Part shown: piece by piece, positions 24,610-32,886 of the stretch
Numbering within the stretch: the stretch's first letter is position 1
Layout: the number at the start of each line of letters is the position of its first letter
Assembly (NCBI GenBank): GCA_020853105.1
Contig: JADYZM010000041.1
Coordinates: 1-35,291 of the forward strand
Source: Flavobacteriales bacterium
GTDB taxonomy: Bacteria > Bacteroidota > Bacteroidia > Flavobacteriales_E > Vicingaceae
Length of the DNA: 35,291 nt
Reading direction: 5' to 3'
Position numbers and translations under genes: made by a program
Notes under the pieces: generated by a model
Databases searched by the model: none
Told to the model about the DNA's origin: nothing
The model's input: only the letters and a program-made list of their open reading frames with translations

Positions 24610-26196
24610 TTGAAGTTGCTTTGGCACATATTGATATTATGTGTTTTTCTGATTTTCAACAACGGATACTCTCAAGAATACGATGAACTTATTCTGCAAT
24701 TAAAAAATCCAAAATCCGAATCAGCAAAACTGAAAACACTTGTTTTGCTAAGTGATGCTTGTGAAATAGATGAAATTGAAAAATTTTCTACTCAGGCTAT
24801 TGAACTTGCAGATAAAATTGTTGCAAAAAATAAAGACAACAAAGACTCCATTTTATCTTTAAAAGCAACAGCAATAAACAATCTTGCCTATTTGTATCAT
24901 TTACAATCTAAAATTGAAAAAGCAGTTCTTCAATACAAAGCCAGCATGGTGATTTTTGAAGAAATTAAAGATTACAACGGAATGGCAATGACTTACAACA
25001 ATCTTGCTATGATTGAAAAAGATTTGGGACACATTGATACAACCTTAAATCTACTTGGCAAAGCATTGCAAATTTCAAAAAAAACCAACAATATCAACAT
25101 GCTTCAAATGACTCATACTAACTATTCTTCGATTTATATCAGAATGGGTCTTATCACAGAAGCACTTGAACACTCCTTTTTTGGACTAGAAATTCAAGAA
25201 AAAAGCCACAATGATTACGGAAAAGGATATGCATTAAATAATATAGGAAGTATCTATTTCATGCAAAGAGACCTGAAAAAGGCAGAAGAATTTTTCTTAA
25301 AATCATTAAAAGTTAGAGAAAGCATTAATGATGAAGTTGGTGTTGCAACTGTTTACAACAATTTAGCAAAAGTTTACGACGAACAAGATAAAAACGATAA
25401 AGCCCTTGAATTTTATATAAAATGCCTCGAAAAAAGAAATTTGCTAGAGAATAAAGAAGGCGTTGCTCAATCCTATAGCAACCTAGGGAGTTTTTATTTA
25501 AAAATAGGTAACCATAATAAAACCAAAGAATACTACCAAAAAGCAATTGAAATACGAGAAAATATATTTGACAAAGAGGGGTTGGCAAATTCCTATGAGA
25601 AAATGGCTGCCTATAATTACTTAACAAACAATATTAAAGAGGCTGAAAAATATGGACTTAAATCTTATAGAATGGCTGAAACACTCGGATTTATGACCAA
25701 CTTGGAATCAACAACAAAAATCTTAAGTGAAATTTACGAAAAAATGGGTAACGAAAAAAAAGCCTATCAAATGTTTAAACTTCACATAAAACTCCGCGAC
25801 AGCCTATTCAATCAGGAAACACAAAAAAATCTTTTAACACAGCAAATCAATTACGATTACAACAAAAAAAAATTAACCGACAGCATTGCATTTGCCAAAG
25901 AACAAGAAGTTAAAGATTTAGCAATTGCAAAACAAGAAGCACAACTCCAAAAAGAAAAATCTCAACGAATTGCACTTTATGGCGGGTTATCTTTAGTGAT
26001 TGTTTTTGCAGGACTGATGTACAACAGATTTAGAGTTACTCAAAAACAAAAAATTATCATCGAAAAACAAAAAGAATTGGTAGAAGAAAAACAAAAAGAA
26101 ATTATAGACAGTATCAAGTATGCCAAACGTATTCAAGATGCTCTGTTAACACCATTCTCTTATATAGAAAGAAACATAAGTAATTTAAAAAAATAA
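24610..26196 (+). CDS. Periplasmic TPR sensor with truncated PP2C-linker tail, paralogue 6
   Basis: 528 residues, the longest paralogue, from TTG; the signal peptide (LLWHILILCVFLIFNNGYSQ) fixes the start. About seven 40-residue TPRs span about 90-385 (MTYNNLAMIEKDLGHIDTTL, GYALNNIGSIYFMQRDLKKA, VATVYNNLAKVYDEQDKNDK). Long-type juxtamembrane helix (KKKLTDSIAFAKEQEVKDL), membrane helix at about 453-471, coiled coil IIIEKQKELVEEKQKEI, then IDSIKYAKRIQDALL, YIERNISNLKK and stop. It is encoded directly after the phosphatase, so sensor genes lie on both sides of the single catalytic gene. Confidence 0.85.
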   Translation: MKLLWHILILCVFLIFNNGYSQEYDELILQLKNPKSESAKLKTLVLLSDACEIDEIEKFSTQAIELADKIVAKNKDNKDSILSLKATAINNLAYLYHLQSKIEKAVLQYKASMVIFEEIKDYNGMAMTYNNLAMIEKDLGHIDTTLNLLGKALQISKKTNNINMLQMTHTNYSSIYIRMGLITEALEHSFFGLEIQEKSHNDYGKGYALNNIGSIYFMQRDLKKAEEFFLKSLKVRESINDEVGVATVYNNLAKVYDEQDKNDKALEFYIKCLEKRNLLENKEGVAQSYSNLGSFYLKIGNHNKTKEYYQKAIEIRENIFDKEGLANSYEKMAAYNYLTNNIKEAEKYGLKSYRMAETLGFMTNLESTTKILSEIYEKMGNEKKAYQMFKLHIKLRDSLFNQETQKNLLTQQINYDYNKKKLTDSIAFAKEQEVKDLAIAKQEAQLQKEKSQRIALYGGLSLVIVFAGLMYNRFRVTQKQKIIIEKQKELVEEKQKEIIDSIKYAKRIQDALLTPFSYIERNISNLKK

Positions 26197-26200
26197 AACC

Positions 26201-27559
26201 CTGAAAAAGTTTATCAAAAATACTATTCTAACAATTGTTTTGGCATTGAGCCTTAACAGTTTTGGTCAACAACAGTACATCGATTCATTAAAATTACTAC
26301 TAAATCAACCTATAGAAGATACCAATACAATAAGAACTATTCAACTTTTATGCGAAAATCTGATAAAAACCGGCGAATTAGAACAGGCTATTGAGTATGC
26401 CACACAAAACATTACTTTATGTAATAAACTTTCAAATTCAACAAATAAAAACAAATTAAACCTTCTAAAATCTGATGCTTTATCAGTGATAGCAGTAGCA
26501 AACAAAGATAAAGGCGATTATCCAAATGCTTTAAAATATAATTTGGCAGCATTAAAAATCAGACAGTCTTTAAATGATGAAAAAGGAATGGCTGACACTT
26601 ATAACAACATTGGTATAATTAATAAAAAGCAAGGAAATTTAGATGCCGCATTAAACAACTACTTTGCTTCACTAAAAATCAAACTTAGAATTGGAGACAA
26701 ACAAGGGTGTGCTTTTACCTATAACAATATAGGAAACATTTATTCAAATCAACAAAAATATAGCGAAGCACTCAAAAATTACACCCTTTGCTTAATGATT
26801 ATGAAAGAAATAGACGACAAAAAGGGAGTTGCAGCAAGTTTCAACAACATCGGAATTGTTTATGATTACCAAGGAAATTATAAAGAAGCCCTAAAAAATT
26901 ACTTTGCTTCGTTAAAAATTAAAGAAGAAATAGGAGATAAACAAGGTATGGCGACTTCAAACATGAATATTGGAGAAGTCAGTATTCTAACCAATGACTA
27001 CATTCAAGCAAGAAAATACATATTAGAGTCACTGAAATTATCAACTGAAGTAGGAAGTAAATATTTGATAAAAGACAATTATTTCGCTTTAGCAAGATTA
27101 GATACCATCACAGGCAATTGGAAAAGTGCTTTTGCAAATATTCTATTGCACAATAAAGTGAATGACTCTATCTTTAACGAAGAAAACACACGTATTTTAT
27201 CGGAAATGAACGCAAAATACGAGAACGAGAAAAAAGAATCACATATACAGTTGCTCGAAAAAGAAAAAAGGATTCAAGATCAAAACATAACACAGCAAAA
27301 AACCATACAAAATACGATTGCTTTCGGGCTTCTTTTAACCTGCATTTTTGCCCTTTTTATGTATAACAGATTTAGAATAACAAAAGAACAGAAGATAATT
27401 ATTGAAAATCAAAAAATTACTGTTGAAAAACAAAAAGACTTAGTAGAAAACAAACAAAAAGAAATTTTAGACAGTATTCATTATGCAAAACGTATTCAGG
27501 ATTCAATTTTAACTTCACAAGTATATATTCAAAGATCCATTTCACGGTTAAAATCATAA
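26201..27559 (+). CDS. Periplasmic TPR sensor with truncated PP2C-linker tail, paralogue 7 (probable CTG start)
   Basis: In frame from CTG at 26201 the protein opens (M)KKFIKNTILTIVLALSLNSF, a full signal peptide ending in GQ. The next usable codon (TTG at 26240) would cut the signal peptide in half, and the in-frame stop just upstream (26194-26196) excludes an earlier start. With CTG the protein has 452 residues. Four regular 40-residue TPRs (MADTYNNIGIINKKQGNLDA and three more) are followed by a membrane helix at about 369-388. The coiled coil has exactly 7 residues more than in most paralogues. The tail reads LDSIHYAKRIQDSIL, then YIQRSISRLKS, and stops. The CTG start is inferred, not proven. 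Confidence 0.8.
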   Translation: MKKFIKNTILTIVLALSLNSFGQQQYIDSLKLLLNQPIEDTNTIRTIQLLCENLIKTGELEQAIEYATQNITLCNKLSNSTNKNKLNLLKSDALSVIAVANKDKGDYPNALKYNLAALKIRQSLNDEKGMADTYNNIGIINKKQGNLDAALNNYFASLKIKLRIGDKQGCAFTYNNIGNIYSNQQKYSEALKNYTLCLMIMKEIDDKKGVAASFNNIGIVYDYQGNYKEALKNYFASLKIKEEIGDKQGMATSNMNIGEVSILTNDYIQARKYILESLKLSTEVGSKYLIKDNYFALARLDTITGNWKSAFANILLHNKVNDSIFNEENTRILSEMNAKYENEKKESHIQLLEKEKRIQDQNITQQKTIQNTIAFGLLLTCIFALFMYNRFRITKEQKIIIENQKITVEKQKDLVENKQKEILDSIHYAKRIQDSILTSQVYIQRSISRLKS

Positions 27560-27563
27560 CTCC

Positions 27564-28388
27564 ATGCGCATGAAATATTCCAAACATATACTCATATTAA
27601 TTTTTACAACTTTTGTAACCAAAGCCCATTCTACAAATGATATCATTGGCTCAAGAGCCACAGGAATGGGTGGATATTCAGCCACAATCTCAGATTTATG
27701 GTCATCAAACAACAATCAAGGCGGACTAGGTTTTATCACAGAACTTTCTGCAGGAATTTGCTATGAAAACCGATTTCTACTGAAAGAAACCGGTTTAAAA
27801 TCAGGAGCTTTTGTTATGCCACTCAAAAAAGGAGCTTTCGGATTGAGTTTAACCTCATTTGGATATCAAGCATACAACCAAAATCAAGCAGGATTATCTT
27901 ATGGACTTAAACTTTTCGAACATTTGTCGGCAGGTATTCAAATCAACTTTTTAAATACACGATTAACTCCAGAATATGGACAACGAAATACTTTTACTGG
28001 AGCAATTGGGCTGATTGCAAACCTATCTCCGGAGATTACTGTTGGAGCACACATTTACAACCCAACACGTTCTAAATTAGCCGACTATACCAACGAAAAA
28101 ATACCAACAATCATGCGTTTTGGAATAGATTACACGTTCTCCAAAAAAGTGATGATGGGAGCAGAAATTGAAAAAGACATCGATTTTTTACCCGTTGTAA
28201 AAGTAGGTATTGAATATCATGCTGTTGAAAAACTATATTTAAGAGGCGGAATTTCAACAAATCCGACACTAAGTTCTTTTGGGTTCGGTATTTTGTTTAA
28301 AGATTTCAAATTGGATATTTCCTCATCGTTTCATCAAACTTTGGGGCTTACACCAAGTATTTCACTGATATATACCAAAAGTAAATAG
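27564..28388 (+). CDS. PorV/UPF0164-like outer-membrane beta-barrel protein
   Basis: About 274 residues. Signal peptide (ILILIFTTFVTKAHS), then the opening IIGSRATGMGGYSATISDLW with NNNQGGLGF, the pattern seen at the start of PorV/PorQ and FadL-like barrels (G-R-x-GMGG ... N-P/Q-A/G-L). The rest is alternating beta strands with Gly and aromatic residues. The second ATG (27570) is an equally good start. It is smaller than T9SS PorV (about 390 residues), so I do not call it porV. It follows the TPR array by 4 bases and overlaps the next gene by one base; the two are probably made together. Confidence 0.7.
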   Translation: MRMKYSKHILILIFTTFVTKAHSTNDIIGSRATGMGGYSATISDLWSSNNNQGGLGFITELSAGICYENRFLLKETGLKSGAFVMPLKKGAFGLSLTSFGYQAYNQNQAGLSYGLKLFEHLSAGIQINFLNTRLTPEYGQRNTFTGAIGLIANLSPEITVGAHIYNPTRSKLADYTNEKIPTIMRFGIDYTFSKKVMMGAEIEKDIDFLPVVKVGIEYHAVEKLYLRGGISTNPTLSSFGFGILFKDFKLDISSSFHQTLGLTPSISLIYTKSK

Positions 28389-30511
28389 TGATTTTTTTGC
28401 AAAAAATAGCATCAGAAATCAGAAAAACTATACTGTTTTGTGTTGTTTTAATTGCTCCATTTCATTTGTTTTCGCAAGAAACCGAAGAACTAAAAAACCA
28501 AATTATTGAACAAAGAGTTGAATATTTAATTGAAAATGATGAATCAAACGAAACCGACTACACCAATATTTTTGAGCAACTCAACACTTATTATGAAAAA
28601 CCATTGAATTTAAACTCCGCATCAGCTACAGAATTAAATGAGCTCTCCTTGTTAAACGATATTCAAATAAACAACCTCCTTTCTCACATAAAAACAAATG
28701 GTAAATTAATGACTTTAGAGGAACTTCAAACCATTCAAGGTTTTGACTTAGCCACAATAAGAATGATTTCACCTTTTGTTAGGGTATCGTTTGATGTGAA
28801 CAATCCGCAACTAAGTTTAAAAGAGCTCATAAACAATGGTAATAATTCCGTTTTCTTTAGAATGGAGCAAGTGCTTGAAGAAAAAAAAGGTTACTCAGAA
28901 ACTACCGATTCGGCAATGCTTGCCAGCCCTAACTCAAGATATTTAGGCGACAAAAATAAATATTACACTCGCTACAATTATACTTATGGAAACCACATAA
29001 GTTTTGGAATAACAGCAGAAAAAGATGCCGGTGAAGAATTCTTTAAAGGCAGTCAAACCAAAGGTTTCGACTATTATTCAGCACATTTCTTTTTGAGAAA
29101 TCAAGGAAAAATTAAACAATTGGCTTTGGGAGACTATCAAGCACAATTTGGACAAGGATTAACATTTTGGTCAGGCATGGCTTTTGGAAAATCAGCGGAT
29201 ATTATGCTAGTTAAAAGAAGTGCAGTAGGTTTAAAACCCTATAAATCTGCCGATGAGAATTTATTTTTACGTGGAGCCGGAATAGCCCTGAACTTTGATG
29301 AAATTGAAGTTACATCGTTTTTCTCCAGTAATCGGATTGATGGTAATATAGATGTTGCAGACAGTACATCTACCACAGAAGACGAATTTTCAATTACCTC
29401 AATTCAAAACACAGGCTTTCACAGAACTAAAAATGAAATTGAAGACAAAGATGCCATAATTAAAAACACTATGGGCGGGCATATTTCATACAAAACCAGA
29501 ACTCTAAACGTTGGAGTAACCGGTGTTTATGATGAAATTGATGCAGTTTTTAAACCATCACTTGACGTTTACAATCAATTTAGAAACAGTAGCAGCCAGC
29601 AAACCAACCTTGGAGTAGATTACAATTGGGTTTATAAAAATTATAACTTTTTTGGAGAGTTTTCAAAAAGTATAAATGGAGGAACTGCTTGGGTTTCAGG
29701 AGCTTTAATTAATCTTACCGGTAACTTATCACTATCAGTTTTATACAGAGATTATGCACGAAACTTTCATCCTATCTATAGTGTAGGTATTGGTGAAAAT
29801 ACTACCAATGAAAATGAAAGAGGAATTTATATCGGATTTTCAGCTTTGTTATCAAGCAAGTTTACTCTATCTGCTTATTTTGACCAATACGTTTTTCCAT
29901 GGCTCAAATATCAAACCAATGCACCCAGCAGCGGCTTTCAATACTTAGCACAACTAACCTATAAACCATCAAAAAAAATAGAAATGTATGTGAGAGTAAG
30001 AGATAGAAACTCCATGAAAAATACACCAATAGACCTGGAAGATGGAATAGATTTTATATCGCCACAAAGTCAAACAAACTACAGATACAATTTAAGTTAT
30101 AGCATTTCACCATCGCTAAAACTAAAAAACAGAGTAGAGTTAACCAACGTAGATATTACTGGAGCACCCTTCGAAACCGGATTTTTAATTTACCAAGATG
30201 TTGTTTACCAAAAATTGAATAGTCCAATTCAAATAAGTTTCAGGTATGGAATTTTTCAAACCGACTCATATACAAGCCGAATCTATGCTTACGAAAACGA
30301 TGTTTTATATGCATACTCAATTCCTGCATACTACAACAAAGGAACTCGAACTTATTTAACACTCCGATATAAATTTAACAAAGGAATTGACCTCTGGTTG
30401 AGATATGGAATTACGTATTACGAAAACGCAGATGTAATTAGTTCTGGGCTTGAAAAAATTAATGGAAACACAAAAAGTGATGTGAAAATACAATTGCGAT
30501 ACAAATTCTAA
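28388..30511 (+). CDS. Outer-membrane beta-barrel protein with N-terminal helix-hairpin-helix motifs
   Basis: 707 residues from GTG; signal peptide to about residue 30 (ILFCVVLIAPFHLFSQ). Two helix-hairpin-helix units of ComEA type lie at about 73-103 (LNLNSASATELNELSLLND) and about 105-132 (LMTLEELQTIQGFDLATI). From about 150 to the end runs a long beta-strand-rich region ending in the aromatic VKIQLRYKF, typical of an outer-membrane barrel. HhH motifs normally bind DNA backbone, as in ComEA; on a barrel they would face the periplasm. Barrel proteins with an HhH head occur in Bacteroidota without a firm function, to my knowledge. Last gene of the block starting at 15993. Confidence 0.78.
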   Translation: MIFLQKIASEIRKTILFCVVLIAPFHLFSQETEELKNQIIEQRVEYLIENDESNETDYTNIFEQLNTYYEKPLNLNSASATELNELSLLNDIQINNLLSHIKTNGKLMTLEELQTIQGFDLATIRMISPFVRVSFDVNNPQLSLKELINNGNNSVFFRMEQVLEEKKGYSETTDSAMLASPNSRYLGDKNKYYTRYNYTYGNHISFGITAEKDAGEEFFKGSQTKGFDYYSAHFFLRNQGKIKQLALGDYQAQFGQGLTFWSGMAFGKSADIMLVKRSAVGLKPYKSADENLFLRGAGIALNFDEIEVTSFFSSNRIDGNIDVADSTSTTEDEFSITSIQNTGFHRTKNEIEDKDAIIKNTMGGHISYKTRTLNVGVTGVYDEIDAVFKPSLDVYNQFRNSSSQQTNLGVDYNWVYKNYNFFGEFSKSINGGTAWVSGALINLTGNLSLSVLYRDYARNFHPIYSVGIGENTTNENERGIYIGFSALLSSKFTLSAYFDQYVFPWLKYQTNAPSSGFQYLAQLTYKPSKKIEMYVRVRDRNSMKNTPIDLEDGIDFISPQSQTNYRYNLSYSISPSLKLKNRVELTNVDITGAPFETGFLIYQDVVYQKLNSPIQISFRYGIFQTDSYTSRIYAYENDVLYAYSIPAYYNKGTRTYLTLRYKFNKGIDLWLRYGITYYENADVISSGLEKINGNTKSDVKIQLRYKF

Positions 30512-30568
30512 AACAACAATTTGGCACAATTTTCGTTATTGAATTTCTAACTAATTAAAAAAAATTCT

Positions 30569-30967
30569 ATGAAAAAATTAACTTTTATCGCAACCCTCGT
30601 CGTTTCTATTTTTACTGTTAATTCAGTAAAAGCTCAGTCAAATATATCTAAAGCCCAACCTATGGAATTGTCAGCACCTGATGACAATGAACCAGACCAT
30701 TTTGAGAGTTTTAAGGACCAACTAAACCTAACTCCCGAACAAAAAGCAAAAATCAAAGCAATTAGAGAAAAACATAGCACTGAAAGAAACGAGCTAAAAG
30801 CAAAACTCAAAGCATTAAGAGAAACTGAGCGTGCAGAAATTAGTGAAGTACTCACTCCTGAACAACGTGCTTTAGTTAAAGAAAAAATGGAAAAAAGAAA
30901 AGCAGAAAGAGAGGCAATAAAAGAAAATCGTCCAAATGGTGGACGACCAGGTCCCAAACACAAATAG
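30569..30967 (+). CDS. Spy/CpxP-like (LTxxQ) small periplasmic protein
   Basis: 132 residues. Signal peptide ending near KAQ (residue 23). Two LTxEQ motifs, LTPEQKAKI (about 54-62) and LTPEQRALV (about 94-102), are separated by a highly charged helical segment, followed by a Gly/Pro/Lys tail. LTxxQ proteins such as Spy and CpxP are periplasmic helical chaperones or stress modulators; a chaperone or metal-related role is possible but unproven. It stands 57 bases after the previous gene, with a strong terminator behind, and I saw no clear promoter consensus in front. Confidence 0.8.
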   Translation: MKKLTFIATLVVSIFTVNSVKAQSNISKAQPMELSAPDDNEPDHFESFKDQLNLTPEQKAKIKAIREKHSTERNELKAKLKALRETERAEISEVLTPEQRALVKEKMEKRKAEREAIKENRPNGGRPGPKHK

Positions 30968-30982
30968 AACTTAAACTTCAAT

Positions 30983-31014
30983 AAAAAAACAGGGCAATTG
31001 CCCTGTTTTTTTTT
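30983..31014 (+). terminator. Rho-independent terminator after the Spy-like gene
   Basis: AAAAACAGGGCAA / TTGCCCTGTTTTT is a perfect inverted repeat followed by more T, 15 bases after the stop. The remaining 31015-31200 stretch is AT-rich with no gene. Confidence 0.9.
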
Positions 31015-31200
31015 GTATGTATCACACACTTTTTCTTCCTTGGTAAAATTATTAATGAGCCAAAAACCATTTTGAATAAGCATTACTACTCTGCCTAAAC
31101 CCCTTTGTTTTTTTTTATGCTCTTATAACAAATCAACACAACTGATTGATTTTTCGTGTATTACAAATTTTATTTATAAAAACATAATATTTAAGACTAT

Positions 31201-31231
31201 TTTGTCGTAAATAAAATAATTAGTAATTTTG
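31201..31231 (+). promoter_or_regulatory. Promoter of the second NO-stress operon
   Basis: TTTG (31201-31204), 19 bases, then TAATTTTG (31224-31231): both elements match the Bacteroidota consensus. The Rrf2 ATG follows 14 bases later, so the leader is short and a repressor binding here could control its own operon. Confidence 0.7.
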
Positions 31232-31245
31232 ACCAAAAGAAATTT

Positions 31246-31680
31246 ATGTTTTCTAAAACTTGCGAGCACGGAATTAAGGCGGTAATTTATATTGCAGCAC
31301 AATCATTAGATGGAAAACGTGTGAAAATCGGTGATGTAGCTGAAAATTCAGGTTCTCCTGAAGCATTTACTGCGAAAATATTAAGCTCTTTAACAAAACA
31401 TAACATAGTGCATTCACTTACAGGTCCATTCGGTGGATTCTATATTGAAACAGAAAAAATGAAAACCATAAAGATGAGTGATATAGTTCAGGCAATAGAT
31501 GGAAATACGATTTACAACGGATGTGGATTAGGATTATCTGAGTGCGATGAAGAGAAACCATGCCCTATGCACAACAAATTTTTTGAAATACGCGAATCCA
31601 TAAAAAAAATGCTGACCGAAACAGACATTTACAGTTTAGCTTTAAATTTTAAAAACGGTAACACAGTATTAAGCAGATAA
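31246..31680 (+). CDS. Rrf2-family Fe-S transcriptional regulator (second copy)
   Basis: 144 residues. HTH at about 25-68 (VKIGDVAENSGSPEAFTAKIL, then GPFGGFYI wing). C93, C100 and C106 (CGLGLSECDEEKPC) have the same spacing and numbering as the Rrf2 protein at 600-1052, and probably hold an Fe-S cluster sensitive to NO, as in NsrR. It heads an operon of truncated haemoglobin, methyltransferase, RIC and other genes, which it probably represses until NO appears; this is inference from family and position. Confidence 0.92.
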   Translation: MFSKTCEHGIKAVIYIAAQSLDGKRVKIGDVAENSGSPEAFTAKILSSLTKHNIVHSLTGPFGGFYIETEKMKTIKMSDIVQAIDGNTIYNGCGLGLSECDEEKPCPMHNKFFEIRESIKKMLTETDIYSLALNFKNGNTVLSR

Positions 31681-31690
31681 TTTATTCAGA

Positions 31691-32086
31691 ATGAAACCAA
31701 AAAAAGATATAGAAAACATTGATGATATCAAATTGATGGTTGATGAATTTTATTCAAAAATACAGCACGATGATATTTTGGGTACTATTTTTAATTCGGT
31801 TATTCAAGACCGTTGGCCTGCTCACTTGGAGAAAATGTATCGTTTTTGGCAAACAGTGTTATTAGAGGAACACACCTATAATGGTAGTCCATTTTTGCCA
31901 CATGCTAAGCTACCCGTTTCAATAGAACATTTTAATCATTGGATAAAACTTTTTACAGAAACAGTTGACACTTATTTTGAAGGAGAAAAAGCTGAACGTG
32001 CCAAATGGCAGGGTCAACGAATGGCTGATATGTTTCTTTCAAAAATTGAATATTATAAAAACAATCCATCAATACCACTTTTATAA
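31691..32086 (+). CDS. Group III truncated haemoglobin
   Basis: 131 residues, normal for group III (P-type) truncated globins. Tyr at position 21 (DEFYSKI) fits B10; H80 in SIEHFNHWIKLF is the proximal haem ligand; RFWQTVLLEEHTYNGSPFLPH is the E-helix-to-loop signature of the group. Such globins react with NO or ligand-bound oxygen and are common in organisms exposed to NO. It lies 10 bases after the Rrf2 gene and 7 bases before the methyltransferase, within the NO/iron-stress operon. Confidence 0.9.
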   Translation: MKPKKDIENIDDIKLMVDEFYSKIQHDDILGTIFNSVIQDRWPAHLEKMYRFWQTVLLEEHTYNGSPFLPHAKLPVSIEHFNHWIKLFTETVDTYFEGEKAERAKWQGQRMADMFLSKIEYYKNNPSIPLL

Positions 32087-32093
32087 AAATACA

Positions 32094-32864
32094 ATGGAAA
32101 TAACAGACATAAACAAAGCTCCAGGACACTGGATTTTAGCTAAAATGGGTAAAAAAGTACTTCGTCCCGGTGGCAAAGAACTCACACAAAAATTAGTATC
32201 CGGTTTGCACATCAATCATACCGATGAAATTACAGAATTTGCTCCAGGATTGGGATATACAGCATCTTTAGCCTTAGCTCACAAACCGAAAACATATATC
32301 GGAGTTGATGCTGACGAAGATGCGATTCGTTTACTCAAAAAAAACATTCACGGAAATAATGTTGATTTTATACTAGGAAATGCTGCTGAAACAAAACTTC
32401 CAAATGAAAGCAAGGATAAAGTTTATGGCGAAGCAATGCTGACCATGCATGCAGATCACAGAAAATCTGAAATTATCAGAGAAGCCCATAGAATATTGAA
32501 AAAAGGAGGTTTGTATGCAATTCACGAAATGGGATTAATTGATGCAGATGAAAAACTAAAAAGCGAAATTCAAAAAGACCTTGCCTTGGCTATAAAAGTG
32601 AATGCTCGCCCACTAACCGAAAGTGAATGGAAAACGTTGTTAGAAAAAGAAGGGTTTACAATAAAACAAGTGCATACAAACGGAATGTTACTGCTTGAAA
32701 CCATGCGAGTAATTGACGACGAAGGATTTTTAGGAGCTTTAAAAATAGGAATAAACATTTTGCTTCACACAAATGCAAGGAAAAGAATTAATGAAATGCG
32801 AAAAGTCTTTGTTAACCATAAAAAACACATCAATTCTATTGTAATAATTGCTGAAAAAAACTAA
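32094..32864 (+). CDS. Class I SAM-dependent methyltransferase, substrate unknown
   Basis: 256 residues from the ATG at 32094; an upstream in-frame extension would lie inside the globin gene and does not look like protein of this family. The SAM-binding motif I is EFAPGLGYTASLAL (about 41-54), followed by the acidic motif II YIGVDADEDAI and LGNAAETKLP, and the post-motif strand HRILKKGGLYAIHEMGL. The fold is methyltransferase type 11-like. The C-terminal third (KIGINILLHTNARKRINEM) is specific and not recognised. Its place between globin and RIC suggests a role in NO or metal stress, but nothing in the sequence identifies the substrate. Confidence 0.82.
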   Translation: MEITDINKAPGHWILAKMGKKVLRPGGKELTQKLVSGLHINHTDEITEFAPGLGYTASLALAHKPKTYIGVDADEDAIRLLKKNIHGNNVDFILGNAAETKLPNESKDKVYGEAMLTMHADHRKSEIIREAHRILKKGGLYAIHEMGLIDADEKLKSEIQKDLALAIKVNARPLTESEWKTLLEKEGFTIKQVHTNGMLLLETMRVIDDEGFLGALKIGINILLHTNARKRINEMRKVFVNHKKHINSIVIIAEKN

Positions 32865-32886
32865 AAACTAATAAAAAATAAATATT

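Noticed and set aside
16593..27559. TPR genes as decayed or frameshifted remnants of full-length TPR-PP2C genes
   Set aside because: All seven end at the same structural point, keep the linker motif and vary in coiled-coil length only by heptads; no phosphatase remnants are present in the 0-4-base gaps between them.
16593..27559. Repeated DNA motifs suggesting a CRISPR or tandem DNA repeat array
   Set aside because: The similarity is at protein level (TPR units and coiled-coil tails); the DNA copies are diverged and lie within open frames.
27564..28388. T9SS component porV
   Set aside because: The opening motif fits, but the protein is about 115 residues shorter than PorV and no other T9SS machinery gene is near.
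31130..31152. AAATCAA-N9-TTGATTT inverted repeat upstream of the second Rrf2 gene
   Set aside because: Seven-base arms in very AT-rich DNA are not unusual; orientation and spacing do not fit an Fnr box, and it lies 70 or more bases from the promoter.
31965..32093. N-terminal extension of the methyltransferase into the globin gene
   Set aside because: It is read in another frame through the globin coding sequence; ATG 32094 gives a normal methyltransferase N terminus.
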